A stretch of DNA of 64,000 nt from Prostheceraeus crozeri (taxonomy: Eukaryota > Platyhelminthes > Polycladida > Euryleptidae). The notes under the pieces were generated by a model. That model had not been told where the DNA came from. It searched no databases and saw only the letters and a list, made by a program, of their open reading frames with translations. Shown one piece after another: positions 11,628 to 23,789 of this stretch. Each line of letters begins with the position of its first letter. Position 1 is the stretch's first letter. Made by a program: the position numbers and the translations under genes. Where the stretch lies: the NCBI GenBank assembly GCA_907163375.1, contig CAJQUW010009197.1, positions 62,001 to 126,000 on the forward strand, read 5' to 3'.

Positions 11628-12203
11628 ATGTCTTCACTCAGACGCGTACTCGGCTCATCCGCGAATCGAAGCTACAGGGCTGTTGTCTTTGTTAGTCTTC
11701 TCGTCATCTCAACTTTGTCTGGTCTCAATGGCATTCCTCTCTACGCAAAAAGAAGTCACTGTACCCTGTATAGCATGAAATATGTCAGATCTATGATGAT
11801 CGACTTAATGAATACCTCCTCACTCCGTCCTGCAGTGAATCAAAGCCAAGTGTCAAATTTCACGGTGGAAATCGAAGGATCTTACAAAGTGGTTCATCAG
11901 AGATCGACTTGTCATGGGGGTCTGCTTTGCCCAGAACTTCTCTCGTTGAATGTTCACCTTGGACGGGATCCTCCTGTCTTGGTGGAGAGCACTTGTGGTC
12001 CGTCGGATGGAAGAGATTTGTGTGTATCACCACAAAGACAAAACTTCCATTGTAAAACTCAGACTACTTTGAAAAAAGTGACAGAACGCATCTGTGAGAA
12101 AGTTGGAAGAACTGTCACGGAGACGCTGCGTCGGATATACTTGCGGGTAAATTCGGGATGCAGTCCGGAATGCAAACGTCCGCGATGCATTCCAGTGCGA
12201 TGA
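11628..12203 (+). CDS. Candidate secreted IL-17-like cystine-knot protein
   Basis: The start chosen is the internal ATG at 11628 (MSSLRR), because AVVFVSLLVISTLSGLNG follows as a good signal-peptide core and no signal is possible from the earlier ATG at 11535. The mature part has Cys residues spaced like IL-17 cytokines: a first pair in STCHGGLLCP, then GRDPPVLVESTC where IL-17 proteins have a YP-xx-I-x-EAxC strand, a central Cys pair in NFHCKTQTT and ERICEK, and a final LRRIYLRVNSGCSPEC where IL-17s have xxxVxVGCxCV. The frame of about 192 codons is uninterrupted, and a canonical AATAAA follows at 12428. Single-exon IL-17 genes are known in marine invertebrates. Spätzle/trunk-like or noggin-like cystine-knot ligands are alternatives. 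The role would be extracellular immune signalling. Confidence 0.5.
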   Translation: MSSLRRVLGSSANRSYRAVVFVSLLVISTLSGLNGIPLYAKRSHCTLYSMKYVRSMMIDLMNTSSLRPAVNQSQVSNFTVEIEGSYKVVHQRSTCHGGLLCPELLSLNVHLGRDPPVLVESTCGPSDGRDLCVSPQRQNFHCKTQTTLKKVTERICEKVGRTVTETLRRIYLRVNSGCSPECKRPRCIPVR

Positions 12204-12427
12204 TGGCCATTGAATTCGCAAAGAGACGCCATGAAACAACAACTACTTAGAAATGTTCAACTACTGATCTCTGAATTGTCGTCTAAGACTCGAGATGTTG
12301 CATTCCTTTTTAGCCTTATACAAATTGTCAGATAGTTTTGAGTACTTTTATTTCAATATATTGATGTTTACATGTTGCAACAGGCAGTATTTTTGTGTTT
12401 TCTATCATGTTAAGAAGGGAGAAAGAA

Positions 12428-12433
12428 AATAAA
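12428..12433 (+). terminator. Poly(A) signal AATAAA
   Basis: A canonical AATAAA occurs about 225 nt after the stop codon of the candidate IL-17-like gene, on the same strand, consistent with a short 3' UTR. This supports transcription of that frame. Confidence 0.5.
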
Positions 12434-12449
12434 ATGATGAAAAGGATAT

Positions 12450-14465
12450 TTGGACTGCAATTGGCTAGTTCAATCGATGTTTATCAGATCCGAAAACACC
12501 TTTGCACAGCATAAACAAATGAAATATGGTGCAAGCGGAATTATTAAAAGTTTGTTGAAATCCCCGCCTAAGAGGTGGGATTTTGATCTCAATATTGACC
12601 AATTCATAGAATGCTTGGGTAGCTTAATGGAAAACAAAAGGAAAAATTTCGAACATTGCTATTGTTGTTCCAGAAGAGATAAAAAGTCTTCAACCCATTT
12701 CTTGCCTTATAACACGATAAGATCTAATGCGAATTTTGTTCTCGAGAATTCTAGATCTCTACATCATTCCGCAACGACCATCACAAAGTCATAAGATACG
12801 AATTTCATTTTCTGTTATTTTTAAGACAAGTATTGGAATGTGACACTACTTACAAGCGTAATAAGGCGATGCTTGTACAGAATGATATGCTTCGGAAATT
12901 CAATCAAGAAGTTCAAGGAATTTAAGCATTGTGATTTTTATCTTTTGGTGTACGTGTAGGTGTAAATGTTTTCATTCATTTCATGATTATGACTATCTGA
13001 AGGACGGTCGAAGGCTCGAATAACATTCTTCCGTACTAGTGTGGTTTTTACTTTATTAATTTAAGCATTATTAATGTGAAAACCACAGAATTAGATTCAT
13101 CTGCGCGCGCTTCGGTTTCCTAGAATAGAAGGATTGTATTTAACCTTAATATCAAAATGGCACATCACAGAATTAGACAACTTGCTCCTTCTCGAATGGA
13201 TAATTCGTGTATCGCTTGCTATTGGAAATGGCAAACAATAAGATGCATGCGTGTTGTGATATCACTTCGCACACACCAGAAAACACATCGATGCCTGGCT
13301 AACCCTGTGCAAACGTAAATGTCGGACCGTGTCCGGGCCGAAAACAGCAAAGTGCGACTCTCGGCCATCTTGAGCAGTTTCAATTCAAATGAAGTTTCTA
13401 TCGTAATTTATATTATCTGTGTTATGATATGATCTGCGAAAGATGTTTTAATATGAAATAAATAGAAATGTTTTTATAACCACGCATTTTTATGAATGTC
13501 GGCACAAGTGCGTCATAATTCGGTCAATCGACTTTCGGCAGAACTTCAGGAACACGAAAAACGCAGCTGACTTCGGAACATAGCGATTAATCGCACTGTG
13601 ACGGGAATCCTGTATTGGGTACTATATTTAGAAGTCCGTATAAGGCGCTCAGGTGGAAATGCCATCATTTTCCGATGTTTCACGAGTATGTGTGTACGGT
13701 AGTCAGTTTTCATGATTATTCATAAAGCATGACTTCATTCTAATGCATCCCGACCACTTTAATACCTAACTTTTATTTCTGACCTATTCTAAAAGGGGAT
13801 TATCATGTCTTCATGATGGCGAGCCTCCTGAATTCGAACATTGCAATGCATTTCTTCGTCGCGCACTGCGTCTATCAGTTAGTTCACGGATTCCTCATGC
13901 GGTGTGTAGGTGTGAATCAACTCGTCGAACAGCTGACGGTGCAGTTTTCTCTATTCATTGAAGATAGTATATATGCTGCCATCTTTTGTTAAAGATTATC
14001 ACCGCTGATATATGAGTACCTAAATGGAGTGTATATGGTGCGTCAACAATATTAAGACATGTGAGTAGCAAATAAATCGTACTCGTAAATCAGATGAATA
14101 AAACGCATCAATAGGTAACTTGTATAGTAATAGATTCTAAGCCAACCATTCTAATTGTCCTGAAGTTACAAAATAAAATGTGTATTTGATTAAAGAATTA
14201 ATCGCGTGATTCATCAGGATCGTTGATAGGAGATGGAAAGCTGGATCCTTGATAATGAAGCATATTTCCTAAAAACAGGAGTGATGAATAAACATGAATG
14301 TCCTCCATCTTAAGAAATTCAATTCGCTGATTGATGCTTTTCGATAATGTAGTTTGTGAGCAAGCTGTCTGTCGTTTTGTCAGGCCTACGTGTAATATAG
14401 TATAATTAGGCAGTGGATTGTTTAATTAGGCCTATTGTACATGAAAAAGAGTTGAGGCAATTGAA
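12450..14465. other. Mostly non-coding, one transposon-end-like patch
   Basis: A 114-codon plus-strand frame at 12450-12794 has no recognisable domain and I do not call it. At 13302-13376 the sequence begins CCCTGTGCAAACG and continues into CGG/GGCC-rich sequence. The reverse complement of the same start occurs at 26775-26787. Nothing else was recognised. Confidence 0.4.
13302..13376 (+). repeat. MITE-like terminus, copy A
   Basis: CCCTGTGCAAACG is followed by GTCGGACCGTGTCCGGGCCG. It matches, in inverted orientation, the end of a GC-rich patch at 26600-26787, which gives CCCTGTGCAAACGG, then GTCGGCC and TCTGGGCCGAAG. Both are probably termini of one DNA-transposon family. Flanks are TAA before CCC here and AAT after GGG there. 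Confidence 0.45.
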
Positions 14466-14469
14466 AGCA

Positions 14470-14992
14470 TTCTTATAAACAAACAAAAAAATTAAAAAGA
14501 GAAAATTATTGAAATAGAAATATATTTTCCACCAATACAAAATCTGTACAAGGATCGTTGCATTTACATATACTCGTAGATAAATACAGATATATACATT
14601 TATTACTTTTACAAAATATTAAATATAATACAAATACAGATAAATGTAGAGGTGTGCGGGGCCAGAGCACTGTGGGACAGTAGGAACCTAGCCCCGCTAA
14701 CAAAAGTTCGGATTAAAATTACTCACACATCAAAATCATTTACATTATACATATAGACATATATCCTAGATACTCTCACACAAGGTATGTACAGCCAAAC
14801 AACAGGTCAGTGATCGTCATACAAGATACATACATGAAAGTCCACATACACATATACTTACAAATCACATACTTTGGCTATTATATGCCAATGTCCGGGA
14901 TACAATATCAGGGTTGGAATAGCATTTGATATTTTCCATTCACACACTATCATCTCTCTTAGTTACCTCAGATATTGCAACTTTCGTTTCTG
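14470..14992 (-). repeat. LINE-1 3' untranslated region (probable)
   Basis: This follows the stop codon of the LINE reverse transcriptase on the minus strand. It has low-complexity TGTATTTG and ATAAATGTATA runs typical of LINE tails and ends near a T-rich tract at about 14470. The exact 3' end is not defined because no clear target duplication was found. Confidence 0.45.
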
Positions 14993-15982
14993 TTAGTATT
15001 TGCTGACTAGTATTTGTTTAAGCTTTTTTTGGAACTTATCATATTCTCTTATTTCTTTAATGCTACGAGGAAGTAAATTCCATTCAATCGCTGAGGAAAA
15101 GTCAATACTACGTTGCCCTAAGCTTGTCCTATGAAATGGTATCCGGAGGTTAACTTTATTTCTTAATGAGCTGCCACTCTGGGGTTTGTGGATGTTTCCA
15201 AGAAAATGCGGTAAATCATCGACCTTATAAATCATCTTATGGCAGAGACTCAGCATTTTGTAGCGATACATATCGCTGACCGTTAATATTCTATGTTTCG
15301 TCATGTGTGAATCTACTTCATTGGCCTTAACTCTAAATATAACCTTAAGTAATCTCCTTTGAAGTTTTTCTAGTTTAATTATGTTACTTCGTTTTCCTTG
15401 GTGAAAGATAAGAATGCAATAGTTTAATATACAATGTATATTGGCAAAATATATCTTTAATAGACATTCTAGTGGAAGGCATCGTCTTAAGTTGTAAAAT
15501 ATAGGTAAGAATTTTCTTAATTTGGTATTAAGTATCGTATTTGCATGTGAAGTGAAACTCAGATTCATGTCTATATGTACACCCAATAGTTTAAGCAATT
15601 TACTATTAATCTTTGTTTGGTTTTGGTACAAATCCTGGTCTATTTCTTTAGAGCGATAGGGATGAATTATCATATATTCCGTCTTGCTATCATTAAGACG
15701 GATACCATTTGCCTTACTGAATTTTTCCAGTGAGTCTAATCTGCTTTTTGCCGTGGAAAAAAGACTTTCTAGGCTTCTGCTCTTAAGTATAAGAGTGGTG
15801 TCATCAGCAAATATATTCAATTCGTCTTTGGGGAAAATGTTATGCATATCATTTATGTAGATAAGAAATAGAATAGGACCTAAAGTTGAACCTTCAGGTA
15901 CTCCTGTTTTGGTATATAATGCTTCAGAGAGAACACCATTTACTACAGTCTGATGACTTCTGCTGTTTAAATACGACTTGAA
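14993..15982 (-). pseudogene. LINE-1 reverse transcriptase, C-terminal half (Jockey/CR1-like)
   Basis: The frame starts at FKSYLNSRSHQTVVNG, directly at the insertion boundary. It contains GVPEGSTLGPILFLIYINDM (RT motif B region) and IFADDTTLIL with the catalytic ADD about 65 residues in. The downstream thumb and C-terminal segments (LLGVHIDMNLSF, LEKLQRRLLKVI, NLLPRSIKEI) are typical of Jockey/CR1-group non-LTR retrotransposons. The 333-codon frame is intact here, but its N-terminal half lies 8.1 kb away at 24114-25405. With the 8.13-kb insertion removed, the tryptophan-phenylalanine codons on the far side read straight into FKSYL. Confidence 0.9.
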
Positions 15983-16230
15983 CCCAAGTAGCACAAACTC
16001 CTTGCATACGTTGGTCCTGCATTGGTCCTTTGAATGTTACATTGGCTTTCAGTGGCCTTCGTTAGCCGACATAAGCCAGCATTGGTCCAACGTTTGTATC
16101 TTTCCATTGGTTTCGAAAATTGGTTGGCTTGGAGTTGGCTTACACTGGCCATCTTAATCCTTTAATGAACCGATGTAAAATCAAAATGTAGATAGCCATC
16201 TTCGAGCCAATGATGGTCCATTAATGTTAA
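15983..16230. repeat. Left subterminal array of the 8.1-kb insertion
   Basis: Short diverged motifs of the form A(T/C)(A/G)TTGGTCC and GTTGGCTT recur at irregular spacing just inside the left end. Such subterminal arrays usually bind a transposase. The right end carries matching motifs in opposite orientation. Confidence 0.6.
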
Positions 16231-16952
16231 TTTTGTCTGAAAGGCTAGATGACAGTTAAATAAAGTGTATAGGAAGAAAAACATTGTCATGGAACATACT
16301 CTATTAGCGTTGCCCTATTATTGTTTTATTACAATATTTTAATGAAAATATAATTCTGAATCAGATTAAATTATCGATAAACACATGGGTTATAGATGAC
16401 ACTGAATGTTTCATGCAATATTCACGAATTTAGTTATTAGAATTCGTCAACTGACAAGCACAACAAGGCAACAGATTTCTCTACTTCTCGTTGTCAACAT
16501 TAAGTCTGTAATTTTTGGGAAATTTCTATCTCAAAACAGTCAAATCAAGCTATTGTAAACTTTGCTTGATTCACACTAAAGACCTGAATTATCAATTATC
16601 TGATGATCTATCAACCAGCACTAATTGGCTTGTCTCTTTTCTAAATGACATTTACTCTTCATATATAGATGTCAGTAGACAGTGTGGAAGTTGCTCGTGA
16701 TGTGAAATGTGTTTGAATTAAGGAAAGACTTAATACATCACCATTCTGTTTGTTTTTCTCTTTTGTTTTAAGTTTTCACTTTCAAGCAATGAGCACAAGA
16801 TTGGAAGAAACCACAAAAGTAAGAGGCGTATTCAGTAACGGCTAGAGAGAAATAGATTCGCTTTGATAATATTCGAATTCCTGATTGAGATTGTCCATTG
16901 TTACAGTTTAATGACAACAAAACCAGACTATGGTCACGATGAGATCTCAGAA

Positions 16953-17029
16953 TGCGAATCGTGCATTAGATTGTTTAGCGCACAGGTCTAGTTAACCTTG
17001 GTCGTAGGTTCGAATCCTACCAGTCGCAC
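16953..17029 (+). tRNA. tRNA-Thr(AGT) candidate
   Basis: The 77-nt segment folds as a cloverleaf. The acceptor is TGCGAAT with AGTCGCA (six of seven pairs), the D arm is GTGC/GCGC around ATTAGATTGTTTA, and the anticodon stem has four of five pairs with loop CTAGTTA giving anticodon AGT at 16990-16992. The T arm is a perfect GTAGG-TTCGAATCCTAC. A TTTT Pol III terminator follows at 17033-17036. The A box is slightly degenerate, so a recent pseudogene or SINE head is possible. It lies inside the 8.1-kb insertion. Confidence 0.55.
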
Positions 17030-17039
17030 AACTTTTGCA

Positions 17040-20000
17040 TGGCAATCTGATCTATCGTGTATTTAATCTCGTTGTTGTTAATTCTCAGACTACGATTCTT
17101 ACACATGAAATTCTTACGATGCACACATATACAAAAACAAGTTAAGGGGAATGGAACATCCTCACTTTTGCACCAATATTTGAGAATTTAGAATGTGCAG
17201 AATTCGTTTTCATTCGGGAATAACTGATATTATGAAGCATTTACAGATGGGATGAATGAAGAGACAGGATCAGCGCATATCTTGGAAACGCATCATTTTC
17301 ATGATGTTTTATCAACATGTTGGCATGTCTTTCCGAATATATCACTGCCAGTTGAGCATGTTGTCAGTCGCAATGTGTGTGAGACCCCGCTCGTCAGGGT
17401 TTGTGTTCAGGTTAAGGTCGAAACGAACCAGATGAGCACCTGCTGATGACTGACCACCTGCAGCATTAGTACGTCCCTTGGTCAATAGGTTCAGTATTGG
17501 TAGAAATTGATCATCAGTAGTATTGTGGCATAAATGTTGTATTCCACTACTATGTAGAAATGTAGAAAAAGAGTAGTTATTTATTTTGTGTAGTGTTACT
17601 TCTAGTGTGTAGCATTATTTCTATTAAGTTCTAGTATACGCCTACACATAGCTATATGTCATAGTCGGCTGCCAATCTTCCGCCATCTGGCTGAAATTTG
17701 CCAAAAAAGGGTCTGAAAAGTCGACTATTTTTCATCCACGGACACGGACGGCTTGCTCTCTATAAATTCAGTGAAATCGTTAATGTTACATGCTTCAAAC
17801 TGATTCAACCTGATAACTGCAGGCCTGTGATTACTCCTCAAATCCTCAAATATAGCTTAAATATAAGAAATTCCTCAAATACGCTTTACAGACTAAATGT
17901 CGGATAATGTATTGTTTTTTGGCGAATGGTGATGATGTGTAAACTTCCAAACAAGAAGCTAAGATAGAATCCTGTAACATGTACCCTACATCCATGCTGC
18001 TAATCATGAATCACTCATGATTTGTTTCTTTTCTTTTTCTTCTCTCATTATTTATAACTAAATGATTTTTCTCTCACACACTTGGTAGATTTTAGATGGC
18101 GTAATCCCGCTGTGCTAGCTAGATCTGATATTTTGATTGGAAACAGACCTGTCCTTTTATCATCTGAATGGGCAGACTGTCAAAAATAATCTTTTCAATA
18201 TATAAGTGATAAACATAATTTTGAAAAGAGCGACTTACTCACCAATTCATTCCACATGAGGAGAGGAGAACCGTTGCTTGTCCTTCTAGTAAGTATTTTT
18301 AAATTTCTAGACATTTTAGGATATAATGATTTTCTTTTAGCCATGTCATATTTAGCACATCAAAAATTAACCAGTCGTTAGCTTGTTTTTTTTAAATTTT
18401 GTTACCTTGACGCACTTTGTTACGTTGAATACGTTGAATGTCGTTTTCTTTTCTGCAAGCTACAGGGCTGCAGATGTTCCGGTTCGTCTGGACTTATTTT
18501 GCTAAGCAGAGAAGTTTTCCGAAGTTATTGTCTGTCGAACTCGCTCATTAAATGCTTACACTATTTAATGAGTGAAACACTGCGATCAACCTACAGAAAT
18601 TGTATATTTGAACACTGCAATTTTTTACTTCTAACTTCATAATATTGCTTAGAATTCCAACAATAAAATGCACATTCAATTATTTTCATTAATTATCTTG
18701 ACCTTTGTCACAACCTTCTTTTTGTTTCTGCGACTATATGGCTGCTAAATGCATGCCTGTACTTCTTAAAGAACTTAAGGATATCGATCTTCCATATCCA
18801 TTATATGATAACATATAGGTAGCCCAGCCCACTTGGATTTCAGTGCTCTTATCAAAAGCTCTTATCTGAAGCGTTTGTTTCACTCACTCTCTTTCATTTT
18901 ATTTCTGCTGAACATGAGCACATCCGACGGGGGTAAAGCGGATGGTCCCTAAATTTAGTGTCTACAATGCCTCCTGGTCACTAGCGTGCGGGGGTTGGAA
19001 GCGTATGAAGCTCTGCTATCTCATGAGTCTCGTTTTTTGCAGCTACATTTTTCCAGGGGTCTGTCACTGATCGACATTTATCTGGATGAATTATTCCACT
19101 TATAGATCGTTTTCTAATTTGCTAAAACACAGGTTGGTTGTGAAATTAGTGCACACATTGCTTATCGTTGCATGTGAACTTAGATTAATTAAGACATTGA
19201 ACCACATAGTAACTGGATTGGTAGATTTTCCAACCTGGGTTTACTGCAAGATGTGGACGTCAATATCTCGGCGCAACTTCATGCGAATAGAGGTGATATT
19301 TATCACCTCCAAAGATTAATAAAATCTCTCACTCTTTGCCTGTATGAGACCAACAACTCAACTGGCAAGCCTGTTCCCGACAACTTGCTTTGTGTTGTAT
19401 ATGAGAGAATTTATGTTCATTTGAATGTAGATCGGAGCGATATGATCAAACGCTAACAAGGTTAAACAAAACCCGCCAATAAAAAAAAAACTTATTGTAG
19501 CATAAAGTTAAAATTATAATTTTAGTGTGCAGTGTGGCGTATCCTTCATGATTAAAATTACTGACTTTTTTAAGTCACAGGCATTCTGTCAACGATTTTA
19601 AGGCTTTCTATACTTATGGGTTACTCTCCTCCCAAATTTGTTTTAAAGTCCTTCCCGTGAAAAATTAATCGTTGCAAAGCCACAGATGCATGTGGTTGAG
19701 GATATATCCTACATTCAAAAAAATTAATGTAGATATAACAAATCTGACAAGGCATCATTGAATTGGAGGACGATAGCGTGAAGCAGGAGGCGATATCAGC
19801 AGCTTGATTTGACATCCTCTGTTCGACACATTTTAAGCAGATAATAACTTGAGGCAACAAATTGATTTCGTAACAACGCGGGAAGTGATTATGACCAAGG
19901 TCAGTATTCCTTTGCAAATATACTTCAAAAAGTGGGGTGTGGTCAACCCTTGGGTTACCTTCTTCGTTGTGACTTTCATGATTTGAAGTTTGGCCCAAAA

Positions 20001-22380
20001 GTCCGTGCTTAAAAATTTGTAGTTTTTCTTGCAATTAATCATAGTAGGCTCACGTTTCCATTCCTCAAATTTTAATCCTCCAATATTTTTTCATAGGCTA
20101 ATCACAGGCCTGTAATTGTCTACAATGGCTCTCAGATATTGGTTGTATCGTTACTCTGTCGTCTAACATAATTTAGGAGATTTTGTTATCCGGCCATTCT
20201 ACCTTTTGATGTTTAGAAAATTTCCGCCAAAACTACTTTCTTCTGTTGGCAGCTATGAATAGTGTCATTGCATTTTTTGCTTCCACTTTCTATTTTTGTT
20301 ACTTTACATCAATCGGCCTTATCTTGTTTTCGATATTGATTTGTCTTGACTATCGCGACAGCAATTTGCAATGCTTCATAGAAAAAGTGAGTGCAATACT
20401 GTGTAATCACCAACAGGTTGAAATTACGGCAGATTCTTTGTCCATTCTCGTATTTGATTCGATCACAATTTGAAATTCTTTTCCACATGTGTATGTTTCC
20501 TTGATTTCTTCGTCATGATACCACATCATCAAGAAAGTTGAGACCATCTGTTGCTATGCCTTGCGATATTTTTTCGATAGCCAGTAAATTTTTGATTGGG
20601 TTCAAGGCCTAGTTGCGGCATTGATTCCCTTTCGAAAATGTTTCCATGCATTTCCGACTAAAGTTGGACAAGCAGGAGTTGCATTGTTGAAGAAAATTGC
20701 CATCATACTTAAGAAATTACGTGATGGTCGATTGATTCGACTCTTGACATGGAAACCGGCGGGATGTTGGTGTCGGTCGGCTCCGCGGCCGGACCTAGAT
20801 CGAACTTCAGACGGGATTTATACCGGCTTCAGGTAGATTTTATCCAAGATTCAGCCTATTTTAGCTCAGTTTCCTGTTCTCAAGGCCTCTATTTTGTGAC
20901 CGGCTTCGGGCAAGCTTGCCTCACGTTGAATGCAATTTATTTGAGAGCAAATTCAGTTCGCCCGGCATTGATCGAGCCAGACACAGAGAAATAAACGATA
21001 TGCTCTTACAATGGTGAAGTTAATAATACATGTATTCATCAATTTTTGATTACTCTTTTAATCGTAGCACACGTTAAATATCCAATCAGATGCTCGAATG
21101 ATCCGATCAGGAATTCGTCTGGCCAGTAAGTCAAATAAATGATTCCAATATCACCGGAAGGCAGAAACATTTAAACTACACCTCATTTAATTAGTGACAC
21201 TGTTTATTACGGTCTCCCAAAAATAATCGCGTATGAAACTACCCACTAATGTTTTTCCTTTTGGATTGCTTATGAAAATGAAAGTGATTTCAGTTTGATT
21301 CAATTTTATTCTTAAATGAACAGAACACGTTTTTATGATTCACATTGCAAATGCCTTGAACTTGAGAGATTTATTTCTTGTCGCATCAGTCGTATTTTTT
21401 CATTCGCTCAAGAGATCAATTGTCCTCGTTGCCACTGCTATCGTCAAAAATCCTTGCCTTAATGACGTCTGCATCTACTAGACTCTTGATCCTTTATTCC
21501 TTAGTTTTGGTTTAAACATCCACATCAGAGTCTATACGTGTGGGTTTCATGATATCATTTTGTGCAATTCTTCATGATTGACGGCATCTACCTTACCAAC
21601 CACTAATTTCAGGCCTGTTCTTGAGCAAGTCCAAACATTTGCTGCCTCAGAAACTCGTGTTGCTGAAATTCTGAGCAAAATGCGCGGCTGTCTTGAGTGC
21701 CATGCCTTACTCGAAAGCCTAGACCATATCGGTATGGACACGACAATGACCCCAAACGACGTTTACTTACGCGAAATTTCAGATAGTATTGTCTGTGTAT
21801 TTCATTGTCTACGTTTGATGTCCTTTGAGTAAGAGTAAAATATATACCCATGCAATACACAGATAATGCTGTCCTGAATTCCTACAAAAGAGTGTGACGT
21901 TAGGGGACTCATGCCCATGCAGACATGTCTTCGAGTAAGACATGGCACGTAAGACAAGCGGGGCGTAGCAACTTGTTCAATGTATGGGCTACATGTGGAC
22001 TAAGCTCAAATCGCTTAAATCGTTGCTGCTTCCGGAATATTAGTCCATTATGAATATAAATAAATTCCCTCATTTCATTTTTCATCACGCTAGTAATGTG
22101 CGTATAAATTTGTGCATATAATGTGCATTTTCTTGTATGTTTACAGTCAGGTTTGTATCTCGCCAAATTTTGATAAAATATAATACAATTATAATACAGT
22201 GCATTCCATATACATGCGATCATAAAATAGCACACATTTTTTCTTTTAGCCGAAACCTTATTTGTCACTTAAATATTATACAGACTGCTCGAAGTGGTTT
22301 CAGCACTCAGTGCTTTTGTCAATAACCTAACCAAAACTATGTTTGCATCTTAATTATATCTTCGTGTTGTGATTCAATTC
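17040..22380. other. Interior of the 8.1-kb insertion, no genes recognised
   Basis: Many short frames occur but none shows domains, codon bias or homology that I recognise. A GC-rich patch at 20740-20910 (CGCGGCCGGACC, repeated ACCGGCTTC) differs from the AT-rich background and may be a smaller inserted element. No transposase-like DDE or tyrosine recombinase motifs were seen. Confidence 0.45.
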
Positions 22381-22381
22381 C

Positions 22382-23025
22382 CTGCGCTCATGATTCAATT
22401 CTTACTCATCATCTTATTTCTTTGTTATTATGTCCTTGTATCTATCATGTTTCTAATTAGTTTTCAGTCAATTTTGCTAAAATACAGATATAAGTGATTA
22501 TGTGTGAAGTGTTTGCTATATTGCTCATCATTTTCACGAAATATTTGAATTATTAGGGCATAATCATCTGAATTGGCTACAGCATCAGGAGATTCCAACA
22601 CATTCCGGTAAGACAAGAATCTGGATTACGAATTGGAGAAATTGAGATATTTTTAAAGTACACATCTATGGGTTTACTTTGTAGATGATGAAGCACTGCG
22701 CTCATTATTCAATTCTTACTCATCATCTTATTTCTTTGTTATTATGTCCTTGTATCTAATGTTTCTAATTAGTTTTCAGTCAATTTTGCCAAAATTCAGA
22801 GCTATAAGTGATTATGGTGAAGTGTTTGCTATATTGCTCATCATTTTCACGAAATATTTGAATTATTTGGCATAATCATCTGAATTGGCTACAGCATCAG
22901 GAGTTCCAACACATTCCGGTAAGACAAGAATCTGGATTACGAATTGGAGAAATTGAGATATTTTTAAAGTACACATCTATGGGTTTACTTTGTAGATGAT
23001 GAAGCACTGCGCTCATGATTCAATT
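22382..23025. repeat. Tandem duplication, two units of about 314 and 311 bp
   Basis: The unit starts CTGCGCTCATGATTCAATTC at 22382, again at 22696, and a third start of about 20 bp at 23007. Units differ by a few small indels (for example ATTAGGGCATAAT against ATTTGGCATAAT), so they are nearly identical and the duplication is recent or homogenised. Confidence 0.9.
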
Positions 23026-23789
23026 TCACCAACATCCAAATGCTTGCTGCAGAGGACAACTGTTTCTCGTAGAAGATTTTATGAGTTCGAAGTAGGCCAG
23101 TGGTATGACAAGGTAAGGAGACACTGAAATTCGAGTGAATTTAAGCCTACTGACACACTCGATATCATTCATCAAGTATGTTCCTGATTTTTCAGTGATA
23201 ACAGACTCGCTTTATTCTTGCATTGTTGCTCATCGGTATGTATTCGCACGGTTAATTCAACTTCTACTTGATGAGGAAAATGCATGAACAGATTGTTTCC
23301 GGAAATGCTGTTCTTGTCTATTCATGGAGTTTTCGAGCAGCGCGACTTTGACGTATGGACGAAACATCATGTACAATGATATGTTTAAAAAATCTTGGAA
23401 ATACTTATGAAGCAATACTACATGAACACTAAATATTACAAATTTTTTTGAATATATTATTGTTGAAATGCTTCGCACATGTGTCAAAGTCGTGCTCATT
23501 CTCGATAACTCAATTAACAGGTAAAGACAGCATTTTTCATAAATGGAATAACTGTTCATATGTTTTCATACTCATGCAGCAGTTGAATCTAGCCGGACAC
23601 ATCAAAGAGTAACAATGTAAGAATAGAACGAGTCAGATATCGCCGCAATATTAGAACTACGCCCTCAATCGAGTTCGAAATTTAATGTAATCACGCTTCT
23701 TCGCTCTCGATCAAGAGCGATGTATTGACAATCACGCTAATTTGTGCTCGATCGAGTGCGAAAAGTGAAAATCGCGTTTGATCGTACAT

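Noticed and set aside
12450..12794. 114-codon frame after the IL-17-like gene as a gene or second exon
   Set aside because: It follows the poly(A) signal, has no recognisable domain and its composition looks random.
18900..19020. GC-richer segment with GGGGTAAAGCGGATGG as an RNA gene
   Set aside because: No consistent fold or Pol III boxes could be found.
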